NCBI GenBank assembly: GCA_963715635.1
Contig: OY970261.1
Location: forward strand, 992,001-1,056,000
Direction of reading: 5' to 3'
Length of the DNA: 64,000 bases
Source of the DNA: JAPKZH01 sp963715635
GTDB lineage: Bacteria > Acidobacteriota > Aminicenantia > Aminicenantales > UBA4085
Shown here piece by piece: positions 8,584 through 17,766 of the stretch. Numbering within the stretch: the stretch's first letter is position 1; each line of letters opens with the position of its first letter. A program made the position numbers and the translations under genes. The notes under the pieces are model-generated. The model saw nothing but the letters and a program-made list of their open reading frames with translations. It did no database searches and was not told the DNA's origin.

Positions 8584-9732
8584 ATGAGATTTTTTATATT
8601 TTTTGCCATCACCCTCACTGTTTTTGGGCTGGTCAATTTCTATATCATCCGCCGCGGCCGGCAGGCGCTGGCCGGAACGGGTGCCCTGCAGACGGTCGTT
8701 CTCATCATCTATCTCTGCCTAGTCTTATGTTTTTTTATGGGGCACGTCCTCGCCAGAAGCCGGCCCGGCAAACTAGCCGAGATGGTCACGATCGCGGGGT
8801 CTTTTTATATGGGGATTCTGCTTTATCTGCTTCTTTTTGCGGCGCTTGTCGATTTGCTGCGCTTGGCTAACCATGTCATCCCCTTCTTCCCGGGGCTGAT
8901 CCGGGAGCATGGCCAGTCGGCGGGGCAGGCGGCGTTCTTCGCTGTCGTTGGGATGACTCTGGCCCTGATGTTCGGCGGCTTCATCCATATGCGGCATCTT
9001 CGGATAAAAACGATGGACATCACGATCGGCAAACCTGCCGTTGACATCAAGTCCCTGAACCTTGTCCTCCTGGCCGATATCCATGTCGGGCCTTTTATGC
9101 ACAACCCGCGCCTGGAAAAAATCGTCCAGATGGTCAACAGCCTGGATCCCGACCTGGTGCTGATCCCGGGGGACGTTGTGAACGAGGAAACACTCGCCAC
9201 CGAGTTGGAAAAAATGACCGTGACCTTTCGAAAAATCCACTCCCGGTTCGGAATCTTTGCCTCGACGGGGAACCACGAATATTTTGCCGGAATCGAAAAG
9301 AGCCTGGATTATCTCCGCAGAAGCGGATTCACCGTTTTGCAGGATGAAGCCGTGCTCGTAGCTAATTCCTTCTACGTCGTCGGACGCAGCAACAGCGACT
9401 ACATCGTGCGCAGGGACAGGCGAAAATCCCTGAAAGAGATATTGAGCGGCGCGGACCTGAACCTGCCTGTAATCCTGCTTGACCATCAACCCGTCCATCT
9501 TGGAGACGCGGCGGAAGCGGGCGTCGATCTGCAGCTCTCCGGCCACACCCACGGGGGAGGAGTTTTTCCGTTTACGATCATCAACAATCTTATCTATGAG
9601 ATTGGCCTGGGATACGGCCGCAAGGGAAAGACCCAATATTATGTGACTTCAGGGGTGGGGGTATGGGAGCCTCCGGCCCGCATCGGGACCACGGCCGAGA
9701 TCGTCTTGATGAGGGTCGCGTTCCAGCCTTGA
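8584..9732 (+). CDS. membrane-anchored metallophosphoesterase
   Basis: Calcineurin-like phosphoesterase with an N-terminal membrane domain. About four hydrophobic helices occupy residues 1-145 (first FIFFAITLTVFGLVNFYII). The catalytic domain follows with all metal motifs: LLADIHVGP (DxH), LIPGDVVNE (GD), TGNHEYF (GNHE) and LSGHTHGGG (GHTH). The architecture matches the YkuE/YaeI-type proteins that act on membrane lipids such as UDP-diacylglucosamine, though the exact substrate is not shown here. ATG at 8584 is preferred over an upstream TTG at 8563 because GAAGGACG lies at the right distance and the protein then opens with a membrane helix. Confidence 0.9.
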   Translation: MRFFIFFAITLTVFGLVNFYIIRRGRQALAGTGALQTVVLIIYLCLVLCFFMGHVLARSRPGKLAEMVTIAGSFYMGILLYLLLFAALVDLLRLANHVIPFFPGLIREHGQSAGQAAFFAVVGMTLALMFGGFIHMRHLRIKTMDITIGKPAVDIKSLNLVLLADIHVGPFMHNPRLEKIVQMVNSLDPDLVLIPGDVVNEETLATELEKMTVTFRKIHSRFGIFASTGNHEYFAGIEKSLDYLRRSGFTVLQDEAVLVANSFYVVGRSNSDYIVRRDRRKSLKEILSGADLNLPVILLDHQPVHLGDAAEAGVDLQLSGHTHGGGVFPFTIINNLIYEIGLGYGRKGKTQYYVTSGVGVWEPPARIGTTAEIVLMRVAFQP

Positions 9733-9821
9733 AGGGATCGGCTCATCTTGCAGTTGCATAATCGGAGTCTGCGTGATATTTATTAAACACACGAACGAAC
9801 GCATCGAAAGGAGGGGTATCC

Positions 9822-10889
9822 ATGACCTTGGAGGATGTCTCGATCGAGACTTTTCGCGGGGACCTGGAAAGCCTGGAACGCATGGCCCGCCTTTCCTGGC
9901 GCGACGAATATGGGGCGGCCTCTTTTCCGAATTTTTATCGGCCCAACTTTCTACGTTTTCTCTTTGATCGCATCCCGCAGGGCGAAAAGGACCACCTAAT
10001 CGCCGCCTATCGGGGCGACGAGATCGTCGCTTTCCTGGCTAACCTGCCGCAGCGTTTTCATTTCAGAGGAAAGACCTATCGCGCGATCTACAGCTGTTTG
10101 CTCGTGACCCGGAAGGAATACCTGCGCAAAGGGATGGCCATCACCTTGATCCGGGAGGCGCTGAAGATAAACCAGAAATACAAATATGATTTTTCCCTGT
10201 TGACGCTCGAAACGGGACACCGCTCGACGAAGCTAATGGATAAATTCAAGGCCGAAGGCCAACGACTGGAGTGGGTGAGGAAGACAAACGTGATTGCCCG
10301 CATCCTGGACCTGAGGCGCGTGGACCAATCTGAAGGATTGAAGGCATGGGAAAAAGGCGCCATCAAGCTTATTGGGGGCCACCGGCCCCCGAAAGAGAAG
10401 CCGAACGTTTCTCTGAGGAAATATACGCCGGCCGACCTCGACCAATGCCTGGCGTTGCTCGACGGCTACAAAGGGACTGTCACGCTAGCGCTCGCCTGGG
10501 ACAAGAAAGACCTGGCGTGGGAGCTTGATTATCCCGGCGTCTCCGAAACCCTTGTCTGTGAAAAAGAAGGACACGTGCAAGCGATGATCAATTTTATTCG
10601 ACACGAGCATCTCGGCAAGACCAAGGAGCTCTGGGCTTGGATCAACCACGTGGCTTATCCGGGCCTCTCCGGTAAAGAGCGCTATGAATTCGTCCAGGCG
10701 TTCTTAAAAAACATCCAGAAGGCCGGTTACGTGGGAACGATCGAGTGGAACAGGAAATATTATCCCCTGCGGCCTTTTTACCGCGCGGGGTTCTTCCCCT
10801 ATTTTCGGTCGGTGAACCTTGTCAGCTGGACGTTTAACCCGGACATTTCCCTGGCCAATATTCCTGATGTTTATGAGATCCAGGTTTGA
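9822..10889 (+). CDS. GNAT-family N-acetyltransferase
   Basis: A 355-residue acetyltransferase. The N-terminal half has a GNAT core: strand AIYSCLLVTRKEYLRKGMAI with the R-K-G-M acetyl-CoA loop, then LLTLETGHRSTKLMDKFKAE. The C-terminal half (from about 180) looks like a second, degenerate acetyltransferase-like fold. ATG 9822 follows AAAGGAGGGG. The gene ends 11 bases before the glycosidase start at 10901 and is probably cotranscribed. Substrate unknown. Confidence 0.8.
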   Translation: MTLEDVSIETFRGDLESLERMARLSWRDEYGAASFPNFYRPNFLRFLFDRIPQGEKDHLIAAYRGDEIVAFLANLPQRFHFRGKTYRAIYSCLLVTRKEYLRKGMAITLIREALKINQKYKYDFSLLTLETGHRSTKLMDKFKAEGQRLEWVRKTNVIARILDLRRVDQSEGLKAWEKGAIKLIGGHRPPKEKPNVSLRKYTPADLDQCLALLDGYKGTVTLALAWDKKDLAWELDYPGVSETLVCEKEGHVQAMINFIRHEHLGKTKELWAWINHVAYPGLSGKERYEFVQAFLKNIQKAGYVGTIEWNRKYYPLRPFYRAGFFPYFRSVNLVSWTFNPDISLANIPDVYEIQV

Positions 10890-10900
10890 GGAGTAAGGTC

Positions 10901-13477
10901 ATGATGCGGACGAAGCTAATGTTCACGGCTTTGTTGTTATTATGGATGGGCCCGTCCAGCCTATTTTCTCAAGCGGGATTGATCCCGCGGTTCAACCTCG
11001 AACCGTGCGAAATAGCGCTCGAGCGGCCGGCCCAGTCGAATACGTATTTCGATAAAGTCGGCCGGAAATTCGCCATCCTCGGCTATGAGAGCGGCTCGTG
11101 CGAAGCCTGGGCCTATCCTCTCAAGCTCCTGCGCAATTTCGAATTCTCCTTTCTCATCGGCTCGAGCACACAGCCCATTCCGGGCAAGGATATCGTGCGT
11201 TATGTGTCGGTGACTCCGGCGGCGACAACGCTGACCTATGCTTTCCAGTCGTTTACGGTCAAAGCCGTATTTGTCACTTCCATTGACGAGCCGGGCGCGA
11301 TCATCCTCTTGGCCGTCGATACGACAGAGCCCCTGACGATCATCTGCAGCTTTCTGCCCGTGCTGCAGCCGATGTGGCCAGCCGGGATCGGAGGCCAATA
11401 CGCCTATTGGGACGACGACCTGAAGGCCTATCTCATCTCCGAGCCAACCCGGAAAAACCACGGCTACGTGGGATCGCCGGCCGGGCAGGGGATTTCCTAT
11501 ACGCCGGCGCATATGCTCTCGGATACGCCCAACCAGTTCAAGATCGCCGTCGAAAACAAAGAGACTGTGAAGGGGAGATATATCCCCATCATTCTGGCCG
11601 GCGGCAAAGGGAAGCGGGAGGACATTCGGAAGGTTTATGAGAAATTGGCGGCAAATCCGGAGGCCCACTGCAAGGAGGCATTCGAGCATTACCGAAAACT
11701 GCGGCAGGATACGCTCCGGGTGCAAACGCCGGACAACAAGGTCAACTTGGCCTTTGAATGGGCCAAGGTCGCCTTCGATAGCTTAATCGTCGATAATCCC
11801 GACCTTGGAAAAGGGCTCGTGGCGGGGCTGGGGACTTCGGGGACGGGCGGCCGGCCCGGCTTCGGCTGGTTTTTCGGCGGCGATGCCTTTATGAATTCCT
11901 TGAGCCTGAATAGCTACGGCGCATTTTCCTCCGTCAAAGAGGCGCTGACCTTCACCCAGAAATGGCAGCGTGAGGACGGAAAAATGGCTCACGAGCTGTC
12001 CCAGGCGGCCGGCTATCTCAATTGGTTCAAGGATTATCCCTATGGCTATATCCACGGTGATACGACGCCATTTTATATTGCGGCCTGCTATGACTATTGC
12101 CGGATGAGCGGAGATATCGGCTTCGTCAAAGCGAGCTGGCCGTCGCTCAAACGCGCTTATGATTGGTGCCTGACCACCGACGCCGATGGTGACGGCTTGA
12201 TGGACAACCGCAAGGCCGGGCTCGGCGCGCTCGAATTCGGGTCTTTGACGGGCATCCAGACGGATATCTATCTTGCCGCGGCATGGGTGCGGGCCGCCTA
12301 TTCGATGCAGTCGCTAGCCCAGGCCGCCGGAGACGCAAATACCGAGAAGGCGGCCGCCGGACATTATGAAAAGGCCAGCCGGGCGTTCAACGCAAAATTC
12401 TGGGACGAGGAGAAGGGCCGGTATACATACGCCTTTAACGCCGACGGCAAACAGGTCAAGGAGTTGACTCCGTGGAGCGCCGTTCCACTGGTCTGGGATA
12501 TCGGAGAGAGGGAGAGGAGTTTTCGGACCCTGGAAAATTTCAATTCGGCCGAGCTCACCACGGACTGGGGGGTCCGTATGCTCTCAAACAAGAGCAGCTA
12601 CTTTGAGCCCCTCAATTACAATTATGGCGCCGTCTGGCCGTTTCTGACGGGGTGGGTCGCTACGGCCTTGTACAAACACAATTTTTCACTCCAGGGGTAC
12701 GGGCTGCTGATGGCGGCGGTCCGGCACACGTTCGATAACGCGCTGGGGTCTGTCACCGAGCTCTTCTCCGGCCATCAAAATATCTGGCCGCAGGAGGCGG
12801 TGGCTCACCAGGGGTTTTCATCGAGCGGCGTCATTTTTCCCCTAGTCCGCGGCCTGCTTGGGCTCGAAGGGGATGCCTTGAAAAAACAGCTCGTGTTTGC
12901 GCCCCGTTTTCCGGCGGACTGGAAAGACGTATCCCTCGAGAATTATAAGCTGGGGGAAGCGTCGTTTTCATTCCGCTATCTCCGGGAGGAGAATAAGATC
13001 AGCCTCGAGGTTATTTCGCAAGAAAAAGGCTCCTATAAAATTATTTTTGCGCCCGTCCTAGGGCTTGGGACCGAGATTCGAAGCGCGCGCGTGAACGGCC
13101 AACTCGTGCGGCCTCAGCTCGAAAAGTCCTCCTTGGTGCAGGCCGTTCAGCCGGTCGTGGAGATGAATCTCACAGGCAAAGACACAATGGAAATCGATTT
13201 CGAGCCGGCGGTCGAGATCCTGCCGCCGGCTAATGACTCCAAGACCGGAGATCTTAGCCAAGGGCTGAGAATCATCAAGATGGAACATGCCGGCAAGGCC
13301 CTGAAAATCATCGCCGAAGGCTTGTCTGGACGGACATATGATCTGGCCTTAACACAGTCAAAAAAGATAGCCTCTGTTCAAGGTGCGAAACAAGCTGCCG
13401 GAAAGCTGCTCATTCCTTTTTCCCAGGGGCCGGCGGGCGAATTTGTCAGACAAGAAGTCATCCTCCATATGAAGTGA
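10901..13477 (+). CDS. secreted glycosidase with (alpha/alpha)6 barrel, debranching-enzyme-like
   Basis: An exported protein of 858 residues. The signal peptide is MMRTKLMFTALLLLWMGPSS ending near LFSQA. An N-terminal beta domain (about 25-260) is followed by a six-hairpin catalytic domain with GWFFGGDAFMNSLSLNSYG, GYIHGDTTPFYIAACYDYC, LEFGSLTGIQTDIYLAAAW and YNYGAVWPFLTGW. These match the amylo-alpha-1,6-glucosidase/GH63/GH133-like clan; the aspartate in GGDAFM is a likely catalytic acid. A C-terminal beta domain completes it. ATG 10901 with GAGGAGTAAGG upstream is chosen over TTG 10886, since it gives the signal peptide. Likely cleaves alpha-linked oligosaccharides in the periplasm. Confidence 0.8.
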   Translation: MMRTKLMFTALLLLWMGPSSLFSQAGLIPRFNLEPCEIALERPAQSNTYFDKVGRKFAILGYESGSCEAWAYPLKLLRNFEFSFLIGSSTQPIPGKDIVRYVSVTPAATTLTYAFQSFTVKAVFVTSIDEPGAIILLAVDTTEPLTIICSFLPVLQPMWPAGIGGQYAYWDDDLKAYLISEPTRKNHGYVGSPAGQGISYTPAHMLSDTPNQFKIAVENKETVKGRYIPIILAGGKGKREDIRKVYEKLAANPEAHCKEAFEHYRKLRQDTLRVQTPDNKVNLAFEWAKVAFDSLIVDNPDLGKGLVAGLGTSGTGGRPGFGWFFGGDAFMNSLSLNSYGAFSSVKEALTFTQKWQREDGKMAHELSQAAGYLNWFKDYPYGYIHGDTTPFYIAACYDYCRMSGDIGFVKASWPSLKRAYDWCLTTDADGDGLMDNRKAGLGALEFGSLTGIQTDIYLAAAWVRAAYSMQSLAQAAGDANTEKAAAGHYEKASRAFNAKFWDEEKGRYTYAFNADGKQVKELTPWSAVPLVWDIGERERSFRTLENFNSAELTTDWGVRMLSNKSSYFEPLNYNYGAVWPFLTGWVATALYKHNFSLQGYGLLMAAVRHTFDNALGSVTELFSGHQNIWPQEAVAHQGFSSSGVIFPLVRGLLGLEGDALKKQLVFAPRFPADWKDVSLENYKLGEASFSFRYLREENKISLEVISQEKGSYKIIFAPVLGLGTEIRSARVNGQLVRPQLEKSSLVQAVQPVVEMNLTGKDTMEIDFEPAVEILPPANDSKTGDLSQGLRIIKMEHAGKALKIIAEGLSGRTYDLALTQSKKIASVQGAKQAAGKLLIPFSQGPAGEFVRQEVILHMK

Positions 13478-13622
13478 AACGGCCGGGCTTCGCCCTCTTT
13501 GAGCGGGACTTCGGGCGCGCCGTATTTCTTTGTGACCACATCGGTTGAAACGATTTTGCCCCCACCGCGATTTAAGAATAATAAGAGAAATTGTGTTAAA
13601 ATAAATATCTGAGGAGTCGAAA

Positions 13623-14555
13623 ATTAGCGATAAGGCATCTGAATATACCAAGAAAAGCGCCATCTTTCTCCTGTCCTTGATTGTTCATATCGTCGGCTTC
13701 GATTTCATCCTCCATTACAAATTTGAGTATAAGATCTATCGGCTCAAAGAAAAAACCGTGGCCGCCTTCATCATGCCCAAAGAAAAAATCGTTATGCCCA
13801 GGATGGAGAATTTGTTCGCCGGGACTCCTGCCGGGGACAACCGATCGGCCATACAAATAACAGGGGGAGCCTCTTCAGGGGCCGGAGGGGCTGGGACCCA
13901 ACAAAAGCCTGCACAACCTCAGGGGATTCCCGGCGCCCAAGCCGGACGGCCGGAAGGGCTTGGCCTTCTTCCCCAAAGCCAGTTCGAGGTTAAAGGCGTG
14001 CTCAAGGAATCGCGCAACTTGTCCTCGGGCTTTGTCTTGGCCGTCCCTCCCAACTCAAAGCTGGATTTGTCAAAAGAGAAAGGAAATCTTGAGGATTCCT
14101 ACCTTCCGCATGACAAGTACCGGGCAAGAACGGACATTAACTTCTCGAAGTATCTTTATCCCGGGGGAGCCGCTTCAAGTGTGACAGGCGGGGGTGGCAG
14201 GCCCGGCCGCCCCGGAAAAACAGGAGCCAAGGCTTATATCGGAGGCCCCTCCCCTGCCAATATCCAAAAGGTCGATTTGTCGCGCTGGGCGAATGCGGTG
14301 ATGAACCGGATCCAAAAGAATTGGTCGATCTCCACCGTCGGGGATTTCACGTGGAAGGGCGAGGTTGGGATTACCGTCCTCGTCGGAAAGACCGGGAACT
14401 TGACCTTGATCGAAGTGATCGCACCCTCAAAAAACGATGCCTTGGACCAGGCGGCCTTGAGAGCGCTCGAGATGAGCGCGCCCTTTCCGGCCCTGCCCGC
14501 CGAATTCCCGGATTCCAGCCTGGAAGTTTACTTTATTTTTCAATATGGCAACTAA
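13623..14555 (+). CDS. TonB-like energy transducer, probable ATT start
   Basis: Inner-membrane protein that would pass proton-motive energy to outer-membrane receptors. A single helix near the N-terminus (SAIFLLSLIVHIVGFDFIL) is followed by a long Pro/Gly-rich periplasmic linker and a TonB C-terminal domain (VMNRIQKNWSISTVGDF ... GEVGITVLVGKTGNLTLIEV ... ALDQAALRALEMSAPFPALP). The usual start choice, TTG 13677, would cut the helix in half and has no ribosome site. The frame is open upstream to a stop at 13602, and ATT at 13623 stands 6 bases after GAGGAG; it restores a normal basic cytoplasmic tail SDKASEYTKKS. The start is inference. The next gene overlaps by 11 bases. Confidence 0.75.
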   Translation: MSDKASEYTKKSAIFLLSLIVHIVGFDFILHYKFEYKIYRLKEKTVAAFIMPKEKIVMPRMENLFAGTPAGDNRSAIQITGGASSGAGGAGTQQKPAQPQGIPGAQAGRPEGLGLLPQSQFEVKGVLKESRNLSSGFVLAVPPNSKLDLSKEKGNLEDSYLPHDKYRARTDINFSKYLYPGGAASSVTGGGGRPGRPGKTGAKAYIGGPSPANIQKVDLSRWANAVMNRIQKNWSISTVGDFTWKGEVGITVLVGKTGNLTLIEVIAPSKNDALDQAALRALEMSAPFPALPAEFPDSSLEVYFIFQYGN

Positions 14556-15594
14556 AAAAAGTCTTGTGTTTATCATTTGGCTGGCCATCTGCGTCCAACT
14601 TCTGCCGGCTCAATGGAAGGACGACGTGGCGGGCATTTTCCGGGGGACGAGGGACTACAAAGGTGTCACGGACCTCGTCCTAGCCCAGCTCGAAAAAATC
14701 GATGGCGCCGACAAGCCCGATGCCACGGGACTGCTTGCGTTTTGTTTCAATAAGCTGAACGATCGGATGAACGAGGTCAAATGGATCACGGAGTATTTCG
14801 AGACCTACCGCGCCCAAGACTCGGGATATGCCTATTTAGACCTGATCAGCCAGGCCGAAGTGGTCGCTTTTTTATCGCGCTGGAAAAGTCAATACCCGTT
14901 CGTCCCTGAAATCGCCCTCATCGCCGGGGTGGAGGGCAATCCCATCATCATCCAGGGCATTCTGCCTCTCGTCCTCGATATCACCAGCGATGCCTTATAC
15001 AAATTTTCTGAGGGCTCGTCCGTTCTCAAGGCTGGCCTACTTAAATCCGGGCCGAACATCGTCAGCCTGGATGCCAACGAGCTTTTTTTGACGCCGGGAC
15101 GGCACACCTATTTCCTGGAGCTCAAGTCGGGGCCGTTGATCCTCAAGAAGGAAATCGACCTGGACATCGCAGTGTATTCGCCGTTCACGGAGAAAGTGAC
15201 CCCGACTGTCAAGCGAGTCCCCGTCTACTATAAGCTGTCCATGTATATCGGCGGGGAGCTGCTGATGTTTAGTCAGAAGACGGAATATCCCGTGCCGGCC
15301 AAGCTGGACACCAAGCCGAACCAGAATCCCTTCGGCTTCAAGCCGGATTATTATGTCAACCGCGACAAGCCCGGCCTGAACTCGTTCTCGATCCTGAGCG
15401 CCGTTGCCCTGATTTACCAGCTTCTCAAGGACCTCATGAAAAAGAAAGATTCGAAAGGCGAGCCGAAAATCCAGAAGGTCCAGGAAATGACCATTTCCTA
15501 CAAGCAAAAGGATTCGGAGGGCAATGACCGCGAAACGAAGGTTTCTATAAAGCTCAAGACAAAGAATCTGCCTTATGTTTTGACAGTGCCGTAA
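14545..15594 (+). CDS. hypothetical exported protein coupled to TonB-like gene
   Basis: A 349-residue protein with an N-terminal signal (KKSLVFIIWLAICVQLLPAQ). Residues 25-110 look helical and TPR-like (LVLAQLEKIDGADKPDATGLLAFCFNKL in parts). Residues 120-260 are beta-rich and resemble a PEGA-like periplasmic domain (LDANELFLTPGRHTYFLEL). The C-terminal part is Lys-rich. Its ATG lies inside the end of the TonB-like gene, so the two are translationally coupled and probably work together at the cell envelope. I do not recognise the family. Confidence 0.6.
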   Translation: MATKKSLVFIIWLAICVQLLPAQWKDDVAGIFRGTRDYKGVTDLVLAQLEKIDGADKPDATGLLAFCFNKLNDRMNEVKWITEYFETYRAQDSGYAYLDLISQAEVVAFLSRWKSQYPFVPEIALIAGVEGNPIIIQGILPLVLDITSDALYKFSEGSSVLKAGLLKSGPNIVSLDANELFLTPGRHTYFLELKSGPLILKKEIDLDIAVYSPFTEKVTPTVKRVPVYYKLSMYIGGELLMFSQKTEYPVPAKLDTKPNQNPFGFKPDYYVNRDKPGLNSFSILSAVALIYQLLKDLMKKKDSKGEPKIQKVQEMTISYKQKDSEGNDRETKVSIKLKTKNLPYVLTVP

Positions 15595-16704
15595 TTGATT
15601 TTTCGGAGGACGTCTTCGACCCGGGCCAGGGCGGCCCGTAAATCCTGCTCTTCCACGCCGAAACCGATTCGCAGGAAATGGTCCATTTCAAAAAGGTCTC
15701 CCGGGGCAAGAAAAACGCTCTTCTCATGGATGATCTTCAGGGCAAGCTCCGTGGAATTGATCGGCAGACGATATCGGACAAATGTGATCGCGCCGGCTTT
15801 GGGGGGAACAAAGGAGAACTCCCCGTCCTGTTTCTTGAGCCAGGAATCAAGAATCGCAAAATTATGGCTTAAGATCTCGCGGGTTCTTTTAAGAATGCGG
15901 TCGCGATTGGACGGGGTGAGAGCGGTCCGCGCCAGCCTGTCGCTCAGGTGGCTGGGTGCGATGGTCGTGTAATCGTGATAGGACCAGGTCTTTTGGCTAC
16001 GATCGAGCGGCCCGATGATCCAGCCGATCCTTAGGCCGGGCAGGCCATAGGCCTTGGAAAGCCCGTTGACGGAAATGACCCTGTCGTAGAGCCCCCAGAA
16101 CGAAGGCGTCCTGGGCCCGATCCTTTCCGCGTTTTGATAGACTTCATCCGCCAGGATCCAGGCGCCCACGCTTTGGGCAAGCCCGATGATCGCCTTCATC
16201 TCTTCCTGACTCAGTACGGCTCCGGTCGGGTTGTTTGGGTTGGTCAGGATGATGAGCTTTGTTTTTTTGCTGACCAATTTTTTGAGCTGGCCAAGGTCCG
16301 GCGCCCAGCCCAAGTCCTCTCTGAGGTGAAAAGTCTTGACCTTGGCACCGAACCCACGCAGCAGCCCCCACATCTGCATATAGTTTGGGATCTCAAAAAT
16401 GACTTCGTCGCCGGGCTCAATCAGGCTCCACATTAATAGATAATTGGCCTCCGTGGAACCGGCCGTGACTTGAATTTGTTCCGGGTTAACGCCTGGGGTG
16501 AGAGCCGCGATCTCGTCCCTAAGCTCTGCCGTCCCGTTCGTCTGGCTGTAACCCAAGCGCAGCTTGAGAATTTCCTTGGAGCTCATCGGCCGGGACAAAT
16601 TCTTCGAGGGACAGGGCGTGAATGCCGCTCTCGGCCAGGTTGTAATCGACGACATTTTCCCATGTTGACTGCATTCGCTCCAATTTAAAAACTTCGATAT
16701 TCAT
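15573..16704 (-). pseudogene. class I/II aminotransferase with a one-base frameshift
   Basis: PLP-dependent aminotransferase of fold type I. The N-terminus (MNIEVFKLERMQSTWENV, then ALSLEEFVPADEL) is in one frame, the rest in another: ILKLRLGYSQTNGTAELRDE, ITAGSTEANYLLMWSL-type substrate region, LTNPNNPTGAVLS, and the PLP-lysine region ISVNGLSKAYGLPGLRIGW. Dropping one base of the CC pair at 16574-16575 joins them as EEFVPADELQEILKLRLGY, as expected for the family. So either a single-base insertion inactivated the gene or the assembly has an extra base. The C-terminus overlaps the convergent gene ending at 15594 by 22 bases. Confidence 0.85.
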
Positions 16705-16732
16705 GGTCGGACCTCAGGAATTTTTTATAATT

Positions 16733-17560
16733 TTATATTTCGACTTTAAAAACGCCCTTAAAAGCAAAGCCAAAAATGATGGACAGGGCGAAGAAGGCGA
16801 CGAGCCAGTGAATACGCCATCCAAAGAGGCTCATCCTCTGGGCGGGGTAGGCGACTTCGATCGACTGGATGCCGAGCTTTTTGGGGAGCGGCTTTTCGCC
16901 GGGATTGAAAACTTCGTCTAGAAAGCTCGAGCCGGGTTTGACAGCGGAGATTTTGGAGAGAGGGTTCAGGGCCACGGCGATCTGCTTGGCAAAAGAATCA
17001 TTCTCCCCTCGGAATAGGATTGTCTGAAGGCCCTTGTCCCTGGCCCGCAGCCGCCACTCGATTTCCCGGCCCTCTTCGATCCTCAGGGCGGGTGTTTCTA
17101 CAGCGATCCCGGCCGGCGGATCGAGGGCGATTTCTGTCTGGAGCGGATTTTTGCCTTCGTCCAACCTTATTTTAAGCACGGCTTCCTGCCCGATATGGAG
17201 GGACTGAAATCCAAACCAGAGGTTGAGTTGGATGAGGATGAGCAGGACGGGCACGATCATGACCAGCATCGGTTTGACGGAGTGACTGATGTATTCCAGG
17301 TTCGCCGCGAGGATGTTGCCGTAAGCTTTTAAGGAGACGTTCATGCTGTCCTTGTAGAGGCGAAGCTCCAGGAGGTGAGCCTTTATCTTATTTTTGGCCT
17401 TGCGGATGCCCTCCTGGTTGGACGTGTGCCGGAAAATAAAGAGCATCAGAAGGCCCGTCAAGAAAGAGATGAGGACCATCCCGAACCAGGGGCTTAAATG
17501 GCGGAACGGCAGAAAGATGATATCGAAGATCTTTCCGATGGCCGAACTAAAGAGCCACAT
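16733..17560 (-). CDS. Oxa1/EMC3-like (DUF106-like) membrane protein with periplasmic insert
   Basis: A 275-residue membrane protein. Transmembrane helix 1 (WFGMVLISFLTGLLMLFIF) is followed by a basic cytoplasmic helical hairpin (KAKNKIKAHLLELRLYKDSM), helix 2 (VMIVPVLLILIQLNLWFGF), a beta-rich domain of about 115 residues, and helix 3 (WLVAFFALSIIFGFAF). Helix, basic hairpin, helix is the start of the DUF106/EMC3 branch of the Oxa1/YidC superfamily; the resemblance is by pattern and not proven. Its ATG overlaps the stop of the small gene before it by one base (TAATG), so it is translationally coupled to the phosphodiesterase genes. Confidence 0.55.
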   Translation of the reverse strand: MWLFSSAIGKIFDIIFLPFRHLSPWFGMVLISFLTGLLMLFIFRHTSNQEGIRKAKNKIKAHLLELRLYKDSMNVSLKAYGNILAANLEYISHSVKPMLVMIVPVLLILIQLNLWFGFQSLHIGQEAVLKIRLDEGKNPLQTEIALDPPAGIAVETPALRIEEGREIEWRLRARDKGLQTILFRGENDSFAKQIAVALNPLSKISAVKPGSSFLDEVFNPGEKPLPKKLGIQSIEVAYPAQRMSLFGWRIHWLVAFFALSIIFGFAFKGVFKVEI

Positions 17561-17751
17561 TAGGATATGTATCCCAACCCTTTCAGCTTTTTCTTAATCT
17601 CTTCCTCGGAATCGGATTCTTCGATCTTAGCGATCTCTTTTTCCAGGCAATGGGTGATAAACTCCTCCACCGAGGAATACCCCGACATCTTGGCGTATTT
17701 CCGGACCTTGTCCATCAGATTTTTGTCGAGCTTGATCTTATCTTTGCCCAT
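17560..17751 (-). CDS. small ribbon-helix-helix-like protein
   Basis: A 63-residue protein: one short strand (DKIKLDKNLM) and two helices (MDKVRKYAKMSGYSSVEEFI and THCLEKEIAKIEE), the arrangement of CopG/Arc-type DNA-binding proteins; the tail is acidic (ESDSEEEIKKKLKGLGYIS). It sits between a phosphodiesterase gene (15-base gap) and the EMC3-like gene (one-base overlap). It could autoregulate this operon, but a protein-binding role is equally possible. The ribosome site GGAGAAG lies before the ATG. Confidence 0.7.
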   Translation of the reverse strand: MGKDKIKLDKNLMDKVRKYAKMSGYSSVEEFITHCLEKEIAKIEESDSEEEIKKKLKGLGYIS

Positions 17752-17766
17752 ATTTTCTTCTCCTGG

